DNA of 64,000 nucleotides from Rhodococcus sp. 4CII (GTDB taxonomy: Bacteria; Actinomycetota; Actinomycetes; Mycobacteriales; Mycobacteriaceae), in assembly GCF_014256275.1 (NCBI RefSeq), contig NZ_JACCFE010000002.1, positions 5,932,001 through 5,996,000 on the forward strand. Reading direction: 5' to 3'. The number at the start of each line of letters is the position of its first letter. Within the stretch, counting starts at the first letter, position 1. Under the pieces are notes generated by a model. That model searched no databases. It saw nothing but the letters and a program-made list of their open reading frames with translations, and had not been told where the DNA came from. The position numbers and the translations under genes were made by a program. Below, in pieces: positions 8,590-17,045 of the stretch.

Positions 8590-9000
8590 TCAGCCGGCGA
8601 GGAAGCTGAACCGGACGCGCCGCACGGGGTTGTCGATGTTGGTGTCGACCAGGCACACGGACTGCCAGGTGCCCGTCGCGAGTGCTCCGTCCAAGACAGG
8701 CACCGACGCATAGGGCGGCAGGAATGCGGGCAGCACGTGGTCGCGGCCGTGCCCGTGGCTGCCGTGGCGGTGTGTCCACCGGTTGTCGCGGGGAAGCACG
8801 TCGTCGATAGCCCGCAGAAGGTCGTCGTCGCTGCCCGCGCCGGTCTCGATGACGGCGATTCCCGCGGTGGCGTGCGGCACCCAGACATGCAGCAGGCCGT
8901 CGCCGGCTCCGGCGGACGCGAGGAACTTCTCGATCTCACGGGTCAGGTCGTGCACCACCGGCTCGGCGCCGGTGCGCACCTCGATCTCGGTACTGAACAT
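8590..9000 (-). CDS. yjbQ: YjbQ-family protein (UPF0047)
   Basis: The 136-aa protein has the UPF0047 signature: HVWVPHATAGIAVIE, DDDLLRAIDDVLP, a histidine cluster HRHGSHGHGRDHVLPAFL and LVDTNIDNPVRRVRFSFL. The family forms small trimeric metal-binding enzymes. Some members have been reported with thiamin-phosphate-synthase-like side activity; the physiological reaction is unsettled. It fills the normal family length. A MarR gene is divergent 80 bp away. Confidence 0.9.
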   Translation of the reverse strand: MFSTEIEVRTGAEPVVHDLTREIEKFLASAGAGDGLLHVWVPHATAGIAVIETGAGSDDDLLRAIDDVLPRDNRWTHRHGSHGHGRDHVLPAFLPPYASVPVLDGALATGTWQSVCLVDTNIDNPVRRVRFSFLAG

Positions 9001-9080
9001 GGTCCGACGGTAGCGCGATTGCCGTAGGTCGGCAGTGTCGAGTTGTCCTGGAGCCGCGCTCGTCTCGGTAGCCTGCTTCC

Positions 9081-9500
9081 ATGTCTGAGCCGCCGCCCTT
9101 CAGTCCCACGGTCACGTTGCTCACGGTGGGCCGGGTGTGGGAGGCCGCGTTCGCCGACGCGCTGAAGCCGCTCGGGTTGACCACCCGCAAGTACGGGTTG
9201 CTGGGTCACGTTCGCGGAACGCCGGGCATCTCGTTCAGTGAGCTCGCCCGACGTTCGCGCATCACCGTGCAGAGCGCCCACACGGCGATCGCCGCGTTCG
9301 TCGAGGCTGGGTTCGTCGACGACGCGACGGCGCACGCGGGGGCGGCATCCACGCTGCGGATTACGGCGGAGGGCGAGTCGCTGCTGGCCCGGGCCGCGGA
9401 GGTAGTGGCCCGCCTCGACGCGGAGTTCGCCGTCCAGCACCCCGAGCTGACCGAGGCGTTGCGGGCGCACATGCTGCGGGTGATGTCGGCCACCGACTGA
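9081..9500 (+). CDS. MarR-family transcriptional regulator
   Basis: The 139-aa protein has a MarR winged helix: YGLLGHVRGTPGISFSELARRS leads to the recognition helix ITVQSAHTAIAAFVEAG, then a wing with STLRITAEGESLL and a C-terminal dimer helix. It sits directly before a four-gene set beginning at 9535, with a perfect dyad in the 34-bp gap. It probably controls that set. The inducer is unknown. Confidence 0.88.
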   Translation: MSEPPPFSPTVTLLTVGRVWEAAFADALKPLGLTTRKYGLLGHVRGTPGISFSELARRSRITVQSAHTAIAAFVEAGFVDDATAHAGAASTLRITAEGESLLARAAEVVARLDAEFAVQHPELTEALRAHMLRVMSATD

Positions 9501-9512
9501 CCCCCACCACCT

Positions 9513-9533
9513 ACCTTCAGTTAGGCTGAAGGT
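9513..9533. promoter_or_regulatory. Perfect inverted repeat, candidate MarR operator
   Basis: ACCTTCAG and CTGAAGGT arms (8 bp) are separated by 5 bp. The repeat ends one base before the ATG at 9535 and covers the position where the ribosome site would be. Size and placement fit an operator for the MarR protein just upstream. Binding is inferred. Confidence 0.5.
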
Positions 9534-9534
9534 T

Positions 9535-9990
9535 ATGGAATCGCTGTTGCTCTCCGCCCATGTCGTGGCGGGCATTCTCTTCGTGGGTCCCGTCGCAGTG
9601 GCCACGAGCCTGTTTCCCCGGTACGCGCCGGTGAACGTCCCGCTGGGCGGTCCGCAACGGGACGAGCGGAGCCTCGACACCGCCCGCGTGCTCCACCGCA
9701 TCACCCGCGTCTACGGCCTGCTGGCGATCGCGGTCCCGGTCGTCGGCCTCGTCCTCGCTTCTGTCCAAGGCCGCACGAGCGAGGTCTGGGTCGTGGTCGC
9801 GATGGTGCTCACCGCCGTCGCCGGGGGACTGCTGGCCCTGCAGATCGCCCCGCTGCAAGGGGAAGCGCTCACCGCACCCGACGACGGTGCCCGGCTGCGT
9901 CGCCTCGGCGTGACGACCGGCCTGTTCAACGTGCTGTGGGTGATCGTTGTCGTGCTCATGATCGTGCGGCCCGGATCGAGCTACGCATGA
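9535..9990 (+). CDS. Integral membrane protein, DUF2269-like
   Basis: The 151-aa protein has four predicted membrane helices: LLLSAHVVAGILFVGPVAV, VYGLLAIAVPVVGLVLASV, VWVVVAMVLTAVAGGLLAL and LFNVLWVIVVVLMIV. A His in the first helix and the loop HRITRVYG recall DUF2269 and CopD-type small membrane proteins. No catalytic motif is visible. Its stop overlaps the next start (ATGA), so the two are translationally coupled. It is probably the first gene of an operon controlled by the upstream MarR protein. Confidence 0.65.
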   Translation: MESLLLSAHVVAGILFVGPVAVATSLFPRYAPVNVPLGGPQRDERSLDTARVLHRITRVYGLLAIAVPVVGLVLASVQGRTSEVWVVVAMVLTAVAGGLLALQIAPLQGEALTAPDDGARLRRLGVTTGLFNVLWVIVVVLMIVRPGSSYA

Positions 9991-10253
9991 CGGGGATGCT
10001 GCGCGCGCTGGCTGCGCTCTCGGTCCTCGAGACCGTCAGCGTCTTCGCGCTGTTTTTCAATCTCGCCACCGTGCACGACGGGACCGTCGCCGGTGTCCTC
10101 GGTCCGATTCACGGTGCGCTCTACCTGGCCGTTGCCGTCACGGCGTTGCTCGGTCGCGGATTGACGACGCGGACCCGTGTCGGTGCCCTCGTGCCGGTGC
10201 TCAGCGGCCCCCTCACGATGGTCAACCTGCGACAGGTGGCGCGCAACGCATGA
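9987..10253 (+). CDS. Small membrane protein, DUF3817-like
   Basis: ATG 9987 overlaps the preceding stop codon by four bases; an earlier in-frame start lies inside the upstream gene. The 88-aa product has three hydrophobic helices, with GPIHGALYLAVAVTALLG in the second, the pattern of DUF3817 proteins. It probably forms a membrane unit with the product of the upstream gene; no function is known. Its own stop overlaps the rhodanese start, again as ATGA. Confidence 0.7.
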   Translation: MTGMLRALAALSVLETVSVFALFFNLATVHDGTVAGVLGPIHGALYLAVAVTALLGRGLTTRTRVGALVPVLSGPLTMVNLRQVARNA

Positions 10254-10582
10254 GTTTCCGACACTACCTACGCCGACCCCCATCCGTCACCGCGGCGGAC
10301 GCGGTCCGCCTCGTCGAGGACGGCCCGCTCGTCGTGGATGTCCGCCGCCAGTTCGAGTGGAATCGGGTACACATCCCGGGTGCCGTGCACGCGCCACTCG
10401 AAGTGTTGCTCGAACGCTGTCTCGAGCTCCCCGACGACCGCCTGCTCATCACCTTCTGCACCGGCGGCGTCCGGTCGGCCGGTGCGGCGAACCTGTTGGT
10501 GGAGAACGGCTTCGGCGCGGTCAATATGAGCGGCGGGCTCATCCATTGGCGCGCTGCGGGCGGACCGGTCACCGACCGGTGA
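10250..10582 (+). CDS. Rhodanese-like domain protein
   Basis: The 110-aa single-domain rhodanese has VVDVRRQFEWNRVHIPGAVHAPLE, the active-site loop LLITFCTGGVRSAGAANLL with the persulfide-forming Cys, and NMSGGLIHWRAAGGPV. (Each motif continues the last, at about 24-48, 63-84 and 92-107.) It is a soluble sulfurtransferase or sulfane-sulfur carrier. It closes the MarR-linked set and is coupled to the two membrane proteins by ATGA overlap, suggesting handling of sulfur species at the membrane. That link is inference. Confidence 0.9.
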   Translation: MSFRHYLRRPPSVTAADAVRLVEDGPLVVDVRRQFEWNRVHIPGAVHAPLEVLLERCLELPDDRLLITFCTGGVRSAGAANLLVENGFGAVNMSGGLIHWRAAGGPVTDR

Positions 10583-10650
10583 ACTCTCCTCGACGTGCAA
10601 CAGCCGACCGGTGTTCGCAGTAGCCCGACAGGCTGATCACCCTCGGGGGA

Positions 10651-11349
10651 CTACAGCTTGTGCGCGCGCAGGACCACGTCGTGGGTGTGGTGCGCACCCG
10701 CGCCGCCATTGATCGAACGCTCCCGCACCTCGTTCACGTCGATGTGCCAGCTGTCGTCCAGTAGCGCTGCGACATCACCGGGTGCGACCCAATCATCGGG
10801 ATCGAAGCCGTGCTCGCGCGCCACACTGCCATCGCGCATGTCGTGGTGCACAACCAGCAAGGTGCCGCCCGGCGCGACCGCGGCGAGCAGCGCACGTTCG
10901 GCGACGCGGTCGGCGGTACTGCGCAGGGCCGGGTACTGAGCCGAGACCAGGTCGAATCCGCCTGCGGGCAGGTCGGCATCGAGCAGTCCGCTCAGCATCC
11001 ACGTGATATCCGAGCCCTTCCCGTCGGCGTGGGCCGCGGCCCGGTCGAGGGCGACCCGGGAAACGTCCAGCGCGGTCACGGCCCATCCCCGGCCGGCGAG
11101 CCAGAGTGCGTCGGCGCCTTCACCGCAACCGATGTCGAGGGCCCGTCCCGGCCGTGCACCGGTCATTTCGTCGACGAGCGTCCCGTTGGGTTCTCCGCTC
11201 CACACGCGATCCCGCTCGCTGTAGCGCGCATCCCACTCGTCCGCCTCGCTTGATTCTGCCGTGAACCCGGTGGCCTCGCCCGCATGTTCCATGCCGACAC
11301 TGTGCACCAGCATCGCCGTTTTCGGCGAGAGTTCTTGCCGGATCGGCAA
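10651..11349 (-). CDS. Class I SAM-dependent methyltransferase
   Basis: The protein carries a Rossmann methyltransferase fold. WDARYSERDRVWSGEPN opens the domain, RALDIGCGEGADALWLAGRGW is motif I (about 70-90), VTALDVSRVAL is motif II, and LLVVHHDMR lies on a late strand. It resembles the TehB/thiopurine group of small-molecule methyltransferases. The start is uncertain: TTG 11349 has GGGAG at 11 nt, while ATG 11292 lies much closer to the conserved core but lacks a good ribosome site. Substrate unknown. Confidence 0.85.
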   Translation of the reverse strand: MPIRQELSPKTAMLVHSVGMEHAGEATGFTAESSEADEWDARYSERDRVWSGEPNGTLVDEMTGARPGRALDIGCGEGADALWLAGRGWAVTALDVSRVALDRAAAHADGKGSDITWMLSGLLDADLPAGGFDLVSAQYPALRSTADRVAERALLAAVAPGGTLLVVHHDMRDGSVAREHGFDPDDWVAPGDVAALLDDSWHIDVNEVRERSINGGAGAHHTHDVVLRAHKL

Positions 11350-11373
11350 CAGGGCCGGTACTCCCGGAGGACG

Positions 11374-12063
11374 CTACTTGCGGCCCGCCGCCCACTTCAT
11401 GCCCCAGTTGTAGGACCTGTCGAGATCGGCCTGGCTGCCCTCGACGTACTTCACCTCGCGGGTGACGGTGATGCCCTGCCCGGTGTTCTGCAGCATCGCG
11501 ATGGCGCAGATGCGGGCGGAGCTGTTCGCGGAGTCCAGTCGAACCTCCACCTCGGGGCCGCTGGTGGGGTAGAGGGTGACGACCCCGTCCACGGCCGCCC
11601 AGTTGGGTGCGCCGTCATAGATCATCGCGAAGATGAGGATCCGCTTGAACATCTCGGGTCGGTCGAGGTTGATGTGCATATTCTCGCCGCCGGTCACGGT
11701 GCCGGTGCGGTCGTCGGCGTCGAGCTTGATGAACGGGGCGTTCTGCAGCGAACCGAAGGTGTTGCCGAGTGCCTGGACCACGCCCTTCGACCCGTCGGCG
11801 AGTTCGTAGAGGCAGCCGAGGTCGAGATCGATGCCGTTGTTGCCGGCAGCTGCTGCCGCGAGCTTCGCGAAGAAACCGGACTTCTTCGGCTGCGGTGTCG
11901 CCCCCGTCGACCAGTTGAGGTTGACCCGCATCGCACCCTGCCGCTCGCCCGACTTCGTGAGGCTGACCGACGGCGCGGCCTTCGACAAAGTGACCTTGCT
12001 CAAACTGACTCCGCCCTGCGGTGCGGCGGGGGTGGATGGGCGGCGGGTGTAGTCGATGGCCAC
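11374..12063 (-). CDS. TerD-family protein (long form)
   Basis: The 229-aa protein starts at GTG 12063 with GGAAGG 9 nt upstream. After a short Pro-rich leader it has the TerD domain: GVSLSKVTLSK, GNNGIDLDLGCLYEL, then a GENMHINLDRPEM segment with the acidic calcium-site pattern, and a C-terminal REVKYVEGSQADLDRSYNW. Members bind calcium and appear in tellurite, phage and stress-response loci. It is longer than canonical 191-aa TerD because of an insertion near 55-70. Another TerD gene lies 5 kb away inside the island. Confidence 0.9.
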   Translation of the reverse strand: MAIDYTRRPSTPAAPQGGVSLSKVTLSKAAPSVSLTKSGERQGAMRVNLNWSTGATPQPKKSGFFAKLAAAAAGNNGIDLDLGCLYELADGSKGVVQALGNTFGSLQNAPFIKLDADDRTGTVTGGENMHINLDRPEMFKRILIFAMIYDGAPNWAAVDGVVTLYPTSGPEVEVRLDSANSSARICAIAMLQNTGQGITVTREVKYVEGSQADLDRSYNWGMKWAAGRK

Positions 12064-12176
12064 AGGGGAGAACCTTCCGGTTGGCTGAGCGGCTCGTATC
12101 GGACCGGGTGTCCGATTTGCACGATTTCGGTCCAGACTAGCCGTAGTCGCGAGCGGCGCACGCCGGCCCGACTACG

Positions 12177-12596
12177 TCACGCCGATTCCCGTGCGCTCCA
12201 CTCGATCGCCGGGCAGGTGTCCATGACCATGGCGACGCCCTTCGCGATCGTGCGATGGAAAGCGGCCTCGTCGATGACGCCCAATTGGAACCAGACGCCT
12301 TTCGCTCCCACCTCGACGGCCTGGTCCGCGAACTCTCCGGCCGCCTCGCTCTGCCGGAAGACGTCGACGACGTCGATCGGGAACGGTACGTCCGCCAGAG
12401 TGGCGTACCCCTGCTCCCCGAGGACGGTCGGGGCATCCGGGTGGATCGGGACGATTCGTTTCCCCCGACGCTGCAGCAACTCCGCGATCCGGAACGCCGT
12501 CCGGTCGGGGTTGCCGGAGAGCCCGACGATCGCCCACGTCTCCCAGTCGTCGAGCATCGACGAGACGGCGCTGGGGTCCTGCCACGTAGTGTCCAC
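12177..12596 (-). CDS. CoA-binding protein (YccU-like)
   Basis: The 139-aa protein is a single CoA-binding Rossmann domain. WAIVGLSGNPDRTAF is the dinucleotide loop; RIVPIHPDAPTVLGEQGYATLADVP and IDVVDVFRQSE follow (about 48-72 and 74-84). GVWFQLGVIDEAAF is the usual C-terminal strand-helix. These small domains resemble the N-terminal part of ADP-forming acyl-CoA synthetases. The role is unknown. It is the last core-type gene before the accessory island. Confidence 0.87.
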   Translation of the reverse strand: MDTTWQDPSAVSSMLDDWETWAIVGLSGNPDRTAFRIAELLQRRGKRIVPIHPDAPTVLGEQGYATLADVPFPIDVVDVFRQSEAAGEFADQAVEVGAKGVWFQLGVIDEAAFHRTIAKGVAMVMDTCPAIEWSARESA

Positions 12597-13003
12597 ACCG
12601 CAAAACTACTACCTATCGCGTACGGGCACCGGATCCACTTGGGCCGTGATCGGTCACCGGATTAGACCGGTCGGCGTGGCGACGGTGTGTCGGTGGTGAG
12701 AGTCGAGCGCCGACGACTGCTCGGGGCCTGTAGCGGCCCAGGGCGTTGACGTTAGCTTCGGCTAGGGCCGAAGGTCCCTCCTTGTTATGGCGCTGTCGGT
12801 TGAACAATGTATTGACTCGTTTTCATTCGGGCGCAGTCTGTGTTGCCACGGCGATCCATATTGGTGACGACAGGGTTGTCTGGTATTAGTTTCAACTAAC
12901 CGCTCGATTGACGGTGCGGGTCGAAGTAGTGGGATCTCGGCCCTTCCGGTGCCTCAAACTTCGTGTGGCGGAACCTATCGCAGTAGGAAGAGTGGGTGTA
13001 GGG
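12597..13003. other. Gene-free stretch at the left edge of the island
   Basis: About 400 bp with no convincing gene. A 7-bp hairpin (12756-12762 with 12767-12773) could terminate transcription. TTGGTG and TATTAG with 17 nt between them, near 12865-12895, could be a weak promoter for the GIY-YIG gene. I see no tRNA, integrase or repeat marking an attachment site. Confidence 0.4.
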
Positions 13004-14920
13004 ATGCGAGACGGTATGGACTCAAACAACACAGGTGAATCGCCATTCTTGCTGTTCGATCTGCCCGATGAGATCATCGAGTTGGCATTCGTCCCAGTAT
13101 TTCTCGGATGGTCGCTTGATGCGAGCCTTGGGCTGCGAAATGAGCAACTCGAGCTTCGGATTCATGCTGACGCGCCGTCGCCGGGGCTGGACGGCGTGCA
13201 GGTGACTGCTGTGTTCGTGGACGGCGAGTGGTTCATTGACCTCAACACGACAGGATCGTTGACAAGCGGTGGGCACGTCGTGGCGAAGGATTCCGAATCC
13301 CTCATCGAGCAGGTGTTCAGTTGTGTACCCGCATATTTGGCGCCTTCCGCGCAGACTGATCTGACCGATCCGTTTCTCGATCTAAGGTCGCGGATCGATG
13401 ATGAGGAGTTGGTCGAGGCCATCTGCGATTCCCTCCAAACGATAGGTGAGCTGTACGGTTGCGCCCTCGCGGCGGGCGGGCGCGTATCCGTGACACATAC
13501 CGCTAAATATGGTCGGCAGCGCATCGAACTGTCCGCCGCTCTATCGAACGAAATGGATAAGCGCCTGCTTGTTCCACCAGCGCATGGCGAAGAACCCATT
13601 GTGCCCGGTCCAGTCACAGCATCATGGTCGCTCGACAACGGTGACTGGGTACTCGATTCCGAAGCAACAGGATTCGTTGGCGCCACCGGAAGAGTCGATG
13701 GAGACCTCGACGAAATCATGTGGGCGATAGCTGTAGGAGCTCCGGATTGTGTGTTTGATGCCTCGGTAATCGCATCGACCCGTCATTCAGGGGGCGCAAT
13801 GATTCCGCCCTCGGGCCTGCCGGCCACCCCAATGAATACGGAAGAGCAACCTGCCGCCGAGGTCGTCAGCGCCCGGCTACGGCAGATCGGCGACTGGGCG
13901 ACGGAGAACGGCTTCTCGGGGAGGTTGTCACCTACGCGTGCGGAGGTGACCCGATATCTGCAGGATTCCGGTCACGGGACCGTGGGCTATTACGTGCTGG
14001 AATTCAGAGACGGGCAATGCTATGTCGGAGAGTCGATTGATCTGCCGGCTCGGCTCGATCAGCATCGCGGGCGTTATTCAGATCTGCAAGGGATTCGCTT
14101 GCGCCCAGATGACGCACCGCGCAGACATCCGAATGTGAAGCGCCACTTGCGGCTCCAAGAGCGAGCCTTCATCCATGGAGCGCAGGAGGCGGGGCTCTAC
14201 GCTCGCAACATCAACGAGATGGCGACAATGATCGGTGCAAGCAAGCATCTCGATGAAGTCGTTTCATCTGCCGAGCAAAAGAAATGGCTGAGAGCTCCCG
14301 ATGGCAGGAATGCTTCGGATCCGGCTGGTCGGCGCGCGTATTCCGACGAGCGCCTTGCCAGCTCCACTGTCAACTTCCGGCAGTTCGTCACTCGGCCCGA
14401 TGCAGACCAAATTGCCCGCATCCTGGGCCACTACCTTTCGCGTTGCGTGCCGTACCCGGCACGTACCGAATATCAGTCGTGGGCGTTGAGTTGCTTGACG
14501 CAGCCTGATCGGAAGCGAGGTCGACTGTCGTGCATCACCATCGCAATGACCGAGACTTTGACTCTGATGTTTGAGGGCGGCCGTAGTGGCCTCCGAGGAA
14601 AGATACAGGTAAACGATGCCGAGTTGTTTCCGACAGAATTTTCCGAAATCGCGTTCTTGCGGAGGCATCCTTCCATCCGTATCGGCGAGGCCGACTACCA
14701 GGAGTCCGGCCCAGGCCAGAGTTTCCTATACGCCTACAGCCTGGATGATATCGAAAGGCTTCTCGACGATGTGGCGGTTACGAGGGCCGCGGCGACCACT
14801 GCGCTGCACATCATGCGTAAGGGACCTTGCATGCAGCGCAAGGTGCACTCACCGCAGCTGACCGAGGCCGCGTTTCGGTATGTACCGTCGACGGCAGTGA
14901 ACTCAGCACTTACCTACTAG
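13004..14920 (+). CDS. GIY-YIG nuclease domain protein of the island
   Basis: About 638 aa from ATG 13004 (AGGAAGAG upstream); ATG 13016 and TTG 12908 are alternatives. The N-terminal 300 residues match nothing I know. A GIY-YIG domain follows at about 325-420: GYYVLEF, CYVGES, the catalytic Arg in LPARLDQH and the metal-binding Glu in LQERAFIH, so the site looks complete. The C-terminal 220 residues are unassigned. Codon use is visibly less GC-rich than in the flanking genes, suggesting transfer. With the DUF262/DUF1524 gene 40 bp downstream it forms a probable two-gene restriction module. Confidence 0.75.
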   Translation: MRDGMDSNNTGESPFLLFDLPDEIIELAFVPVFLGWSLDASLGLRNEQLELRIHADAPSPGLDGVQVTAVFVDGEWFIDLNTTGSLTSGGHVVAKDSESLIEQVFSCVPAYLAPSAQTDLTDPFLDLRSRIDDEELVEAICDSLQTIGELYGCALAAGGRVSVTHTAKYGRQRIELSAALSNEMDKRLLVPPAHGEEPIVPGPVTASWSLDNGDWVLDSEATGFVGATGRVDGDLDEIMWAIAVGAPDCVFDASVIASTRHSGGAMIPPSGLPATPMNTEEQPAAEVVSARLRQIGDWATENGFSGRLSPTRAEVTRYLQDSGHGTVGYYVLEFRDGQCYVGESIDLPARLDQHRGRYSDLQGIRLRPDDAPRRHPNVKRHLRLQERAFIHGAQEAGLYARNINEMATMIGASKHLDEVVSSAEQKKWLRAPDGRNASDPAGRRAYSDERLASSTVNFRQFVTRPDADQIARILGHYLSRCVPYPARTEYQSWALSCLTQPDRKRGRLSCITIAMTETLTLMFEGGRSGLRGKIQVNDAELFPTEFSEIAFLRRHPSIRIGEADYQESGPGQSFLYAYSLDDIERLLDDVAVTRAAATTALHIMRKGPCMQRKVHSPQLTEAAFRYVPSTAVNSALTY

Positions 14921-14960
14921 GGTCCATACCGTCTCGTTGCCAGAAGATTGAGGTGTCACC

Positions 14961-16925
14961 GTGGCGAAAGCTATGTTCAAGACCAACCCCATCCTGTTGG
15001 GGGAGCTGCTGACCGATTGTGAGAAGGGCAAGCTGCAGCTGCCCGACTTTCAGCGGAGCTGGGTCTGGGACGAGGAGCGCATCCGGAGCTTGATCGCGTC
15101 GGTGTCGCGTGCCTTCCCTGTCGGTGCCCTCATGACGTTGGAGACGGGCGGAGGCGTTGAGTTCAAGCCGAGGCCGGTGGAAGGGGCGCCGCATGCAGCT
15201 GCGGAGCAGCCGCCATCGGCCCTTCTGCTCGATGGTCAGCAGCGCATGACGTCTCTGTATCAGGTGACACTGCGCAAGCAGGTGGTCGAGACCGTGACAC
15301 CCAAAAAGCGCAAAGTGAAGCGCTGGTTCTACATCGATATCGAGAAGGCTCTCGACCCTTTGGTCGATCGCGAAGAGGCGATTCTCGGTGTGCCCGAGGA
15401 CCGAGTTGTCAGGAGCGATTTCGGACGCAAGACCGAGCTCGACCTGTCGACCAGAGAAGGTGAGTTCCGGAACCTGATGTTTCCGGTGTCGATGGTGTTT
15501 GACTTCGCAGAATGGCAGAAGGAGTTTATCAACTACTTCATGAAGGAAGAACCCGACAACTTGCAGGAGAAGTGGGCGCTGCTGACCGCGTTTCAGGAGC
15601 AGATAGTTGACAACTTCACCAGCTACCACGTGCCGGTAATCGCCCTCGACAAGGACACGTCGAAGGAAGCCGTCTGCGTCGTGTTCGAGAAGGTGAACAC
15701 CGGCGGCAAAGCGCTCGACGCGTTTGAACTGATTACCGCCATGTACGCAGCCGAGGGTTATGAACTTCGCAAGGACTGGTTCGGTGAAGGGACGACCGTC
15801 GGCCGGCAGGCACGGATGGCACGAACCCACCGCCTCGCGGAGGCGAAGTCGGGAATTCTGGCCGACGTGTCAAACACTGATTTCTTGCACGTCGTGTCGC
15901 TCTTTCACACGCGCGAGAAGCGCCGAGATGCCGCGGCTGCGGGGAAGACGGGCAAGGAGCTGCCCCAGGTAATCGGCAATCGGCAGGCGCTTCTCAATCT
16001 GCCGCTCTCGGCCTATGTGAAGTACCAAGACAAGGTCGAAGAGGGATTCGTAGCGGCCGCGAAGTTCCTCCATCGTCTCCACATCTATCGCATCTTCGAC
16101 CTCCCATACCAGACCCAGATCATCCCCCTCGCAGCGATCTTGGCGGATATCGGCGACGACATCGACCATGTCACGAACCACGCGAAGCTTGTCAATTGGT
16201 ATTGGAATGGAGTGTTTGGCGAGCTGTACGGTTCCACGACGGAGAACCGCATTGCCAAGGACTTCATCGAGGTGCCTGAGTGGATGCGCGGAGGTCCGGA
16301 GCCGACGACAGTACTCGACGCTTCGTTCCGCGCGGAACGGTTGAAGACGATGAGGATGCGGTTGTCTGCGGCGTACAAGGGAGTGAATGCACTGCTCATG
16401 TTGAAGGGCGCGAAGGACTTCCGATCAGGTCAGGAGTTCGACCACACGGTGTTCTTCGGGGAAAACGTGGACATCCACCACATTTTCCCAAAGAAGTGGT
16501 GTGAAACGAACGGGATCCAGCGTTCGGTGTACGACTCGATCATCAACAAGACCCCGCTATCTTTCAGGACTAACAGAATCATCGGCGGCGAGGCTCCGTC
16601 GCTTTACCTGGCGGGTCTCGAACGAGGCAAGGGGAACGCGCCCGTCATCGCTGCCGGCACACTGGATGGATATCTCTCGAGCCACCTGATCAACCCGAAT
16701 CTGCTTCGGTCAGACGAATTCGAAGCGTTCATGGCTGATCGGCAGCGGCAGCTCGTATCCCTCATCGAGGAAGCGACTGGCAAGACGATACCTGTCGATG
16801 ACGTAGTCAGCGAGGGTATTTCGCGCGCTGATCTCGACGCAGAATTTGAAGCTGAGTTCGGGCCGGACGACGACGATTCGATCAGCGATAGCGAAGAGGC
16901 CCGTCTTACTCTGTCTACCAACTGA
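14961..16925 (+). CDS. GmrSD-like restriction protein (DUF262 plus DUF1524)
   Basis: GTG 14961 follows GAGG by 7 nt; 654 aa. The N-terminal DUF262 domain shows LQLPDFQRSWVWDEERI (about 26-42), FPVGALMTLE and the NTPase motif LLLDGQQRMTSLYQ (about 87-100). The C-terminal DUF1524 nuclease shows VDIHHIFPKKWCE (about 501-513) and later NKTPLSFRTNR, the His-Me finger pattern with intact His and Asn. This is the single-chain form of GmrSD, BrxU and SspE proteins, which use nucleotide and cut modified (glucosylated or phosphorothioated) DNA. Which modification it reads cannot be told. An acidic tail ends the protein. Confidence 0.9.
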   Translation: MAKAMFKTNPILLGELLTDCEKGKLQLPDFQRSWVWDEERIRSLIASVSRAFPVGALMTLETGGGVEFKPRPVEGAPHAAAEQPPSALLLDGQQRMTSLYQVTLRKQVVETVTPKKRKVKRWFYIDIEKALDPLVDREEAILGVPEDRVVRSDFGRKTELDLSTREGEFRNLMFPVSMVFDFAEWQKEFINYFMKEEPDNLQEKWALLTAFQEQIVDNFTSYHVPVIALDKDTSKEAVCVVFEKVNTGGKALDAFELITAMYAAEGYELRKDWFGEGTTVGRQARMARTHRLAEAKSGILADVSNTDFLHVVSLFHTREKRRDAAAAGKTGKELPQVIGNRQALLNLPLSAYVKYQDKVEEGFVAAAKFLHRLHIYRIFDLPYQTQIIPLAAILADIGDDIDHVTNHAKLVNWYWNGVFGELYGSTTENRIAKDFIEVPEWMRGGPEPTTVLDASFRAERLKTMRMRLSAAYKGVNALLMLKGAKDFRSGQEFDHTVFFGENVDIHHIFPKKWCETNGIQRSVYDSIINKTPLSFRTNRIIGGEAPSLYLAGLERGKGNAPVIAAGTLDGYLSSHLINPNLLRSDEFEAFMADRQRQLVSLIEEATGKTIPVDDVVSEGISRADLDAEFEAEFGPDDDDSISDSEEARLTLSTN

Positions 16926-16962
16926 GCGAGACGTTTCGGAAGGTAGGCCTTCGGGCCGCAAC

Positions 16963-17009
16963 GCCCCAGCGAGTCAGGTGTGCAGTTGTTGTCACCTTCT
17001 CGCTGGGGC
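16963..17009. terminator. Hairpin terminator between convergent genes
   Basis: Eleven-base arms 16963-16973 and 16999-17009 (GCCCCAGCGAG and its complement), extended inward by AGGTG/CACCT after a two-base mismatch. It lies between the DUF262/DUF1524 gene and the convergent terD. Confidence 0.75.
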
Positions 17010-17045
17010 CGCTCGGGCGTCACGAACCCAACGCTCTACCTGTCG

